The notes under the pieces: model-generated
Seen by the model: only the letters and a program-made list of their open reading frames with translations
The model's database searches: none
Told to the model about the DNA's origin: nothing
Program-made: the position numbers and the translations under genes
Assembly (NCBI GenBank): GCA_022835595.1
Contig: BQUP01000002.1
Location: 1,846,534 to 1,910,533, forward strand
Direction of reading: 5' to 3'
Origin: Cystobasidium ongulense
Lineage: Eukaryota; Basidiomycota; Cystobasidiomycetes; Cystobasidiales; Cystobasidiaceae
DNA length: 64,000 nt
Shown: one piece after another, positions 54,771-64,000 of the stretch
Numbering within the stretch: the first letter of the stretch is position 1
How the letters are laid out: the number at the start of each line of letters is the position of its first letter

Positions 54771-56287
54771 AGTGAATTGATGCTTGTCTGGGTTTCCCAA
54801 AGTTGTGTTTGAATGCCTTCGAGTAGTCAAATTAAAGCTAATTTGACGGAGATGGTGAATGAAAATGAAAGCAGAGACAAGAAAGATGTGATGCTTTCCA
54901 TGCAGACTATCTATTCCAGTCGTCAGCCCTTCATCTCATTCATACGCAAGTCTCCCTTTCCGCTTCAATCTCTCTCAAGGGGGCGTAGACCCAGGTGGCC
55001 ACTGCCGGGCAGAATGCGACTTGAATGGTAGGGATTGAGACGGAGCATCATCTTGAAGGGATTCGCGGTAGCCCAAATTCATGAACCTTTGCCAAAGGTT
55101 TACGACCGGGTGAGGGAGAGTAAAATGACTTTGTTGTGGAAGAATGGAAGGGCTAGCTGGAACAAAGCAGGATGTGTCAGCAGGTGGTTAGCCGAAGGCC
55201 AGCAGAGGGACCGAATGAAGAATTTTCCAAAGAAGAGTATCCGGGGTTAGTGCTGAATAGAGGTTGTGGCGGGTGTAGCTTGATTATACTGATGCCGTTC
55301 TGTACAGTCGGCTTGTAGTGACAAGTCCTCGGGTCGAGCAATGGCCAGTCAGCGAGTCAGTTGATATCAGGCGAAGTGTCGTCGTTATCAGCTGTCTCTG
55401 TATTTTCATTATTGAGGTGCTCAGACAAGTGATGGGATGCGATATATCTTCGCAACTTTAGATTTGGTGAGGAACAGAAACTGTACTCGAGTAGTTTGAT
55501 CGGTGTCTGCATTTATGACTGTTGACGGGGGAGTGAGCTGGAAAGATGGGGAGGAGTATGTAGATAGCAAGGTTGAGCCCTATGAATGCTGTAATGGTCT
55601 GTTGTAGGTCTAGTAGCCAGTCCGAGACTCCTAGTCTTCGCACCCGTATACACTGCTTGCCACTACCGGGTATGCGGGCATTTCCCAAGTATGTGCTATG
55701 GCGAACTTGAAGTCATGGCTGGGATTGTATAGACGATGCGAGTACAAGTATGCCATCCATGCTGTCCTACCGTGTCCCGCCCACCCCCAACTTGCGCCTC
55801 AATAATCGCACCCCCAACCCGCGAAGCAGAGGGTGATCGAGGTGATTCTTTGCTTGGAACAAGAAGTTGCTTGCTTGCCTCTGTTGCTCATCTGCAAAGC
55901 TAACCGGTACAGCAAGGGCATTGCCATTCCTGCAGTCGACACATTCCTCATCAGCCTCGTCTCGTCTCGTCTGTCTGCTGCTCGGTGAGTCGGTCGCACT
56001 GCTCGTCTGGACGCTCCTGCAAGCAAGAGAAGAAGCGCTTCAAGATGCGACTATCTGCTTGACGTGGATGCGGCAGAACACAGAATACTGACGAGAGATA
56101 CTCCATTACATTCTGATAGCCACGCAGCAAGTGGAGATAGCGGGCATCAACACCTCGTCGCCTCTATTCACTCGCAGCTCTTGCCTTGGACCTGCCTGCC
56201 TGTATACTCGAGAAGCCGCATAGGCGGAGAATAGACAAGAACAAACTACAACACCACCTGCACTGAAGTCGACTCAGCGGCTCAGCA
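54771..56287. other. 1.5-kb divergent upstream region before ACC1
   Basis: Between the GPI-protein start (minus) and the acetyl-CoA carboxylase start (plus). Short frames (54813-55250 plus; 55458-55688 and 55799-56026 minus) are unconvincing. The last 450 bp are probably the carboxylase promoter and leader; TCGTCTCGTCTCGTC near 55956 is a small simple repeat. Nothing else recognised. Confidence 0.45.
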
Positions 56288-59200
56288 ATGCCGTTCACTA
56301 CACCCAACGCAGGCCTGCCAGGCTCGTCATCTCCAAGCAGCGAGGCCGCTCCTGCTGCTCCCAACGGCCAGCATCAACCTCATCAAGCAAACGGTAGCTC
56401 TTCAGCCGATCATCTAGAGCCGACAAAGACGAATGGGTCCGCAAAAGTAGACCAGTATGACCATTCCCGCGTACAGCACTACATCGGTGAGTGCTGCTTG
56501 TCCCGGTTGGAGCGCATTGTTTCGTTGGGATCGACCCTCACAAATCGAGCCCGGGCTATTCGCTTCAAAGACCGGATGCATTGTAGACTAGTCTTGCTGA
56601 CGATCTTTCTTTCACTACCCTCCTAATCATCTCTATACCGATGGATACTCATTCGTATCTGCTCGTTGCCCTCCCTACCGCACACTATACACAACCACCT
56701 CATCTCAACAAATCGCTTGCACTGAACTTCCATAAATGCCAATGTGACTGCTATGCTCCATGCAAACAGGCGGAAGCAGCGTCGACTCGGTACCTCCTTC
56801 GAAATTGAGCGAATGGGTGAAGGCTCATGGAGGTCACACTGTCATTCGCAAGGTGAGTCTGCTCAATTGTCCTACAATGTCATGCCCAGCGTCCCTAATC
56901 ACAATGTCTCTATTCCCACCTGTCTGCCGAACAGATCGTGATGTCGACAAACGGTATCGGAGCAGTCAAAATGATAAGAAGTGTCCGTAAATGGGCGTAT
57001 GAAACTTTTGGAGACGAAAGAGTCATAGAAATTGTAGCTATGGCTACCCCTGAAGATTTGAAAGTAAACGCTGAATATATTAGAATCGCGGATACGTATG
57101 TCGAAGTTCCCGGTGGTTCGAACAGTGAGTTCCATAAAACCCCAGCATGTACAGTCTTGCAACAAGTAATATCTGCTAATGACTCTTGATTACTTGTCTT
57201 TATTACCATTGATCAGACAACAGTGAGTTCTTCTTTGGCATTATGTTCGGACTGGATGAGAATGCTAAACACTTATCGCGTCGCAGATTACGCCAACGTA
57301 GATGTCATTCTGGATGTCGCAGAGCGAGTCGGTGCTGATGCCGTCTGGGCAGGATGGTAAGCATCATAATGGTCTTGATTTCAATGCGTTCCTAAACCGA
57401 TTCTTTCCCATTTTTCCCAATGTGCTTAGGGGTCACGCTTCTGAGAACCCACGCTTACCTGAAAGTCTAGCCGCGTCAAAGAACAAGATCGTCTTCATTG
57501 GACCTCCAGGAAGTGCCATGCGATCATTAGGAGACAAGATTTCCTCTACTATCGTAGCTCAACATGCTAAAGTGCCATGTATGCCATGGTCAGGAACTGG
57601 AATTACAGATACTCAATTATCAGAACAGGGTTATGTCGAAGTTCCTGAAGATGCTTATATGAAGGCTTGTGTTATTTCTGCTGAACAAGGTTTAGAAAGA
57701 GCAAAAGAAATTGGTTTCCCAGTTATGATTAAAGCTTCCGAAGGTGGTGGTGGTAAAGGTATCAGAAAAGTTGATGGTGAAGAGACCTTTGCCCAGTCTT
57801 TCAAGGCTGTTGAAGCAGAAGTTCCAGGTAAGCAACTTCTGAGCATCTCAAAGATTTGAATGTATGCTGAACGTAAATGACGCATCTGCAGGCTCGCCTG
57901 TCTTCATCATGAAGCTCGCCGGAAGCGCAAGACATCTCGAAGTCCAGGTCTTAGCTGATCAATATGGCAATGCCGTTTCACTTTTCGGACGTGATTGTTC
58001 CGTCCAACGAAGACATCAGAAGATTATTGAAGAAGCTCCAGTCACTATCGCAACACCTGAAGTATTCGACCACATGGCTAAATCTGCCGTTCGACTTGCT
58101 AAACTTGTCGGATACGTCTCGGCTGGTACTGTCGAATACCTCTTCTCTCCTGCCGATAACGAGTACTTTTTCCTCGAGCTCAACCCTCGTCTTCAAGTAG
58201 AGCACCCTACCACAGAAATGGTGTCGGGTGTCAACTTGCCAGCTGCCCAACTTCAAGTCGCTATGGGTGTCCCCCTCCACCGAATCAGAGATATTCGAAC
58301 ACTATACGGCGTGTCTCCCCATGACTCTTCGAGAATCGACTTTGAATTTGAAGATCCAGCTTCCTCTGCAGTTCAACGAAAGCCATCCCCAAAGGGACAC
58401 GTCATTGCTGTCCGAATTACAGCTGAAAATCCAGACGCTGGATTCAAACCGTCTTCAGGTACACTACAAGAACTGAATTTCAGATCATCTACAAACGTTT
58501 GGGGATACTTTTCAGTCTCAGCCGCTGGTGGTCTGCACGAGTTTGCAGATTCTCAATTCGGTCATATCTTCGCTTATGGTGCGGATAGATCTGAATCTAG
58601 GAAAAACATGGTTGTCGCTTTAAAGGAATTGTCCATTAGAGGTGACTTTAGGCATACCGTTGAATATCTCATCAAGCTACTCGAGTTCAAGGCTTTCGAA
58701 GAGAACACCATTACTACTGGTTGGTTAGATAGTCTTATCTCCGAAAGACTTACAGCCGAAAGACCGGATGAAACGCTAGCTGTTATTTGCGGTGCTATAA
58801 CAAAGGCACAACTCCTCAACGATGCATGCGTTAGTGACTTCAAGACTGTCCTTCAAAAAGGTCAAGTCCCTCCAAAGGAGCTTCTCAAGACTGTTTTCAG
58901 CATTGGTACGTAGTCTACATGCCTCTTGTATTGCGATGTTGTGCTTACGTATGTCTGTAGACTTCATCTACGAGGCTGTCAAGTATTCCACTACCGTCAC
59001 CCGATCTTCACCTACATCGTGGACTCTCTTCCTTAATGGCGGCAAGACCTTCGTCGGCGCTCGCCCACTAGCAGACGGTGGTCTGCTCATCCTGCTAGAC
59101 GGAAAGTCACACGCCGTCTACTGGAGAGAAGAAGTTGGAACTCTCAGACTTATGATCGATAACAGAACATGCCTTATCGAACAGGAATCTGATCCTACTC

Positions 59201-62200
59201 AACTTAGATCACCTTCTCCCGGTAAACTTGTTAGATTCATGGTCGAGAGTGGAGATCACCTTAAGGCTGGTGAAGCATATGCCGAGATCGAGGTACGTGC
59301 AAGAGAACAAGCTCTCCTATTCACTGCCCAATGATGGGACGATACTGATTCATAATCGCCATTGCAGGTCATGAAAATGATCATGAGTTTGATCGCTACA
59401 GAGGATGGTGTTCCTCAATTTGTCAAGCAGCCAGGTGCTACCCTCGAAGCAGGCGATATCATCGGTATCTTGACTCTCGATGACCCCAGCAAGGTTCAGC
59501 ACGCCAAACCTTTCTCTGGCTTACTACCAAGCATGGGACTACCCAATCCCATTGGTAACAAATCTCACCAGAAGTTCGCATACTACAAGTCTATCCTACA
59601 GGATATTCTAGATGGATACGACAACCAGTCTCTGATGACTATCACCCTAAAGGAGCTCGTGAAGGTGCTACGCGAACCTGAACTTCCATATGCTGAAGCA
59701 CTAGCTGTTCTCTCGACTCTATCCGGTCGACTACCACCCAAGCTAGAAAATAGCGTCAGAAGCACTGTTGAAGGTGCACAGAGCAAGAACGTCGAGTTCC
59801 CATCTTCCAAATTGCGCCGTATTATTGACAATTTCGTGGCCGAGAACTACCGCTCTGCTGAAGCTCAAGCTTTCAAGCAACGTATCGTCGCTCTGGACGA
59901 TATCATTACGAGATATATGCACGGTCTCAAGGCACACGAATGGAGCGTTCTGGCTAGCATGATGATGTTCTACTACGAAACAGAGCAGATTTTCTCCGGT
60001 AAAGATGCCGACGTCGTTCTCGAGCTACGAGACCAGCACAGAGAGGAACTTGAAAAGGTTGCCGCTATCGTGCTTTCTCACGCTAAGGCCGCACTCAAGA
60101 GTAACCTTATCATTGCTATGCTCGACTATATTACCGAAGACTCCTCCCTCACTGCTGTCGAAGCCAACTTTTCCAACGTCCTCGGCAAACTCGCCGATCT
60201 TGACAGCAAAGCCACTTCCAAGGTCGCTCTCAAGGCTAGAGAGGTTCTCATCCGAACTCAACTGCCTTCCCTACAAGAGCGAAGCGTGCAGATGGAACAG
60301 ATTCTCAAGAATGCTGTCCAAATGACCCGATATGGCGAGGCTGCTCCTGCAGACCGTACACCCGATGCCGAGCAACTCAAGGAGCTCATCGATTCCAGAT
60401 ATACCGTCTTCGACGTTCTCCCGTCTTTCTTCCTTGGCAAAGACCAGTGGCTTGCTTTAGCTGCTCTCGAGACATACGTTCGACGTGCCTACAAGGCTTA
60501 CCAAGTATTAGGCATGGACTACCAGGAGCAAGATTTGGCCGATGACGAACCATTGGCAATTTCATGGTCTTTCCGACTTGCACAGACAGCTTCTCCCCCT
60601 CCTACTCCTCGAACTCCAGCCGTCGGCCTGGCTTCAAAAAATCGCATCGCTTCCTTCTCCGACCTTACATACGCACTCGAGACTGCCATAAATACGAATG
60701 AGCCAGTCCGATATGGTGCTATGTTTGCCGCGAAGGATTTACAGGATATTGAGCGAGACTTGCCAAATGCTCTCAAGCTCATCCCTGTCGATGACAGACT
60801 TGCTGGATCTGCTCATGAGCGCCACCAGAATGTCATGAACGTCGCTCTTGTTCTCGGTAAAGATGCACCAGACATGTCTGATGCCCAATGGCACGAGACC
60901 TTTTCCGAGATCACAAGCAAGTTCTCACAAGAGCTCGACCGACGCAATATGCGCCGAGTCACCTTCCTCATCTGCCGAGAGGGAACATATCCTTCCTTCT
61001 TCACGATGAGAAAGTCAGAGCACAGATGGCAGGAACTATCTTCGATCCGAAACATCGAACCTGCTTTGGCCTTCCAGCTTGAGCTTAACCGGCTCTCGAA
61101 CTTCAATATCACACCCTGTTTCAACGAGAACAGACAGGTACATGTTTACTACGGTGTTGCAAAGGAAAATCCACAAGATTGCAGATTCTTTGTCCGTGCT
61201 CTAGTTCGTCCTGGTCGACTCCGTGGCAATATGCGACAAGCCGACTACCTCATCTCAGAAACCGACAGGCTCATTGCTGATGTCCTCAACGCTCTCGAAG
61301 TTGCTAGCGCAACCCACAGATCTGCAGACGTCAACTCGATTTTCATGAATTTCGTATACTCTCTTCGAATCGACTTTGACGAGATCCAACAAGCACTCGC
61401 TGGCTTCATTGAGCGACATGGAAAGCGCTTGTGGCGTCTCCGTGTTACCAGCTCTGAAATCAGATTTGTCCTAGAAGACGAACAAGGTCACCTACAACCT
61501 GTTCGAGCCATCATCGAAAATGTCTCCGGATTCGTTGTCAAGTACGAAGCCTATCGAGAAGTGAAGGGTGAAAAGGGTCAGACCATCTTCAAGTCTATCG
61601 GCCAACAAGGCGGACGACATCTACAGCCAGTCAATATTCCTTACCCCACAAAGGAATGGCTTCAACCCAAGCGATATAAGGCCCACGTTGTCGGTACAAC
61701 CTACGTCTACGACTTCCCAGACCTGTTCAGACAGGCTCTGCGTCGAGCATGGAAGGCTGCAGGCGAGCTCAACCCCAATGGCCCACCAGCACCGAAAGAT
61801 CCTCTCAAGTCTATTGAGCTCGTTCTAGACGAGTTCGGTCAACCTCAAGAGGTTCCTCGCGTCCCAGGCAGCAACACCATTGGAATGGTCGGCTGGATCT
61901 ATACCATCCAGACCCCTGAGTGCCCAGCTGGACGAAAGGTCCTCGTCCTCGCCAATGATATCACTTTCAAGATCGGTTCATTCGGTCCAGAGGAAGACTA
62001 CTTCTTTTTCAAGTGTACCAAGCTCGCCCGCCAGCTCGGCATCCCACGCATTTACTTGTCTGCCAACTCCGGTGCACGACTTGGAATTGCAGATGAACTT
62101 GTTGATCTCTTCAAGGTTGGCTGGCAAACGCATGATACCCCAGAAAAGGGATTCTCATACCTATACCTTACCCCGAATGACTATGCTGCCATCAAGGCTA

Positions 62201-63970
62201 AAGCCGATGACGTTGTCTTTGTCAAGAAGATTGCCGAGGGCGAAGAGACGCGATACATGATCACCGATATCGTTGGTCTACAAGAAGGTCTCGGAGTTGA
62301 GAGTCTCAAGGGATCCGGTCTCATCGCTGGTGAAACATCGCGGGCCTATGATGACATCTTCACCATCACCCTCGTCACCTGCCGATCTGTCGGTATCGGT
62401 GCTTATCTCGTTCGACTTGGTCAGCGTGCCGTTCAGGTCGAAGGACAACCAATAATTCTTACCGGTGCAAATGCGCTCAACAAGGTTCTTGGACGGGAAG
62501 TTTACTCATCGAACTTGCAGCTTGGTGGTACGCAAATCATGTACAAGAATGGTGTCTCCCACCTTACAGCTGCAAATGACCTCGAGGGTGTACTCTCAAT
62601 CGTCAACTGGCTGTCGTATGTGCCTGCTTCTAAAGGTGCCCCACTTCCTCTCACACCCAGTTTGGATCCCGTCGACCGAGACATCGGTTACATGCCACCA
62701 AAAGGACCATACGACCCTCGATGGTTCATCGCAGGAAAAGAGGACGAAGTTGAAGGCGGATTCTTATCTGGCTTTTTCGACAAGGGCTCTTTCCAGGAAA
62801 CACTCTCAGGGTGGGCCCAGACTGTTGTTACTGGCCGTGCAAGACTTGGAGGTATTCCCATGGGATGTATTGCAGTTGAGACAAGAACAATCGAGCGCAT
62901 CATCCCCGCCGATCCTGCAAACCCTGCTTCTGCAGAGCAGCGCATCATGGAAGCTGGTCAAGTCTGGTATCCTAACTCAGCTTATAAGACTGCTCAAGCC
63001 ATCTTCGACTTTAACCGCGAGGAGATTCCTTTGATCATCTTTGCCAATTGGAGAGGTTTCTCTGGTGGTCAACAAGATATGTTCGACGAAGTATTAAAGC
63101 GGTACGTGATAATCATGTTTAAGCTTGCGCAAGTATTTGACTGATCTGATCTTAAATTCGAACAGTGGTTCAATGATTGTCGATGGGCTTTCCGCCTACA
63201 AGGCTCCAGCCTTTGTCTACATCGTGCCAAACGGAGAACTACGAGGTGGTGCTTGGGTCGTACTCGACCCATCTATCAATGCAGAAGGCTTGATGGAGAT
63301 GTATGCGGACGTGACATCGCGCGCTGGTGTCCTCGAGCCTGAAGGTCTAGCCGAGATCAAGTTCCGTAAAGCCAAGATTCTTGCACTCATGGAACGACTC
63401 GATGAGAAATATCAGGCACTCAAGGTAGCAAGCAACGATGCATCGCTCTCAGCTGAACAATCAGCGAAGGTCAAGTCAGAGCTCGCTGCTCGCGAGAAGC
63501 TTCTGCTACCCATCTACTCTCAAATCGCTCTGCAATTTGTCGACTTACACGATCGTTCGAATCGTATGAAGGCCAAGGGTACAATCAGAGAGGCCTTAGA
63601 ATGGTCAAATGCACGAAGATACTTCTACTGGAGACTACGACGTCGTTTGGCAGAAGAAAGGGTCGCCAAGCAATTGGCTGACGCTGATCCATCGCTCTCG
63701 AGGCAAGAACGTGTTTCCATGGTACAGAATATTGTTGCCGAAAGCGAGAGTGACCAAGCTGCAGTCGCGGCACTTGAGAAGCAGGCAGTCGCTGAAGTGC
63801 AAGCCAAGGTTGTGGAAGTTCGGAAAACCAAGATTGCGAACGATGTCGCAAAGATGGCACAGACCGACCGAGCTGCTTTACTCGAGGGCTTCAAGGCCGT
63901 ATTTAGCGATTCGTCTGCGCTGCAGTCGGTAGGCGACAATAAAGGCCCTGGAAAGCAGTCCAACAGCTGA
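56288..63970 (+). CDS. ACC1: Acetyl-CoA carboxylase (multifunctional)
   Basis: Cytosolic enzyme making malonyl-CoA for fatty-acid synthesis; single chain of 2276 aa with biotin carboxylase, biotin carrier and carboxyltransferase. Exons: 56288-56486, 56770-56852, 56935-57124, 57217-57222, 57287-57356, 57430-57827, 57892-58905, 58961-59292, 59368-63101, 63166-63970; phases agree. Biotin carboxylase: [21 protein letters not shown]-grasp loop [26 protein letters not shown]. The biotin Lys is in E|VMKM (about residue 767); an intron lies exactly between Glu and Val. Carboxyltransferase begins near residue 1600 ([18 protein letters not shown]..), with [27 protein letters not shown] and [20 protein letters not shown]. 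The N-terminal 65 residues are a variable Pro/Ser-rich leader without a mitochondrial-targeting look. Exon 4 is only 6 nt. It may be regulated by phosphorylation as in yeast, but no site is assigned here. Confidence 0.96.
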
Positions 63971-64000
63971 CCATCAACATCTATATAGGTTCTCGCTACT

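Noticed and set aside
1-64000. tRNA, rRNA, CRISPR or viral/LTR elements
   Set aside because: Scanned by eye for B-box-like motifs, regularly spaced repeats, long terminal repeats and reverse-transcriptase or capsid motifs; none seen, though a covariance-model search could still find a small RNA.

Overview
The window reads as nuclear DNA of an intron-dense fungus, most likely a basidiomycete. Nearly every gene is cut by many short (about 50-80 nt) GT-AG introns. The families are fungal: full-length PDR and ABCC transporters, WSC/DUF1996 secreted proteins, a Zn2Cys6 factor, a Dal5-type permease and a single-chain acetyl-CoA carboxylase. I cannot fix the genus. Gene models below were joined by hand from splice sites, reading phase and family conservation; where phases agree along the whole gene the model is strong. 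No rRNA, tRNA, CRISPR or viral element was recognised.

Layout. 0-2 kb: an unrecognised gene whose third exon carries a small TA-flanked MITE. 2.9-19 kb: three DUF1996 secreted paralogues (four, zero and two WSC domains) with a complete PDR drug-efflux transporter between the first and second. 19-25 kb: a cysteine-type glutathione transferase (minus), a NodL/maltose-type acetyltransferase and TAN1, the tRNA-acetylation adaptor. 25-30 kb: a Ser/Pro-rich unknown (minus) and a DXO/Rai1 decapping enzyme. 30.7-37 kb: a 24-exon ABCC transporter. 37-43 kb: RMI1, a DNAJC8/SPF31-type J protein (minus), and a divergent FetB/FetA-type ABC pair. 43.5-48 kb: catalase and a Dal5-type permease (minus). 49.5-54.8 kb: a zinc-cluster regulator and a small GPI-anchored wall protein (minus). 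56.3-64 kb: acetyl-CoA carboxylase.

How parts may work together. The three DUF1996 proteins and the GPI protein are predicted extracellular or wall products. FetA/FetB and catalase lie side by side; E. coli FetAB exports iron and protects against peroxide, so this may be a peroxide/iron stress neighbourhood. PDR, ABCC and GST together look like detoxification capacity, but nothing shows they are co-regulated.

Most notable signals: many very small internal exons (5, 6, 15, 16, 17, 18 nt) where the flanking phases demand them; sister introns of similar sequence on both sides of the same 15-nt exon; and four or five one-base phase breaks in otherwise intact genes, most of them explicable as shortened homopolymers and therefore possibly assembly errors rather than decay.
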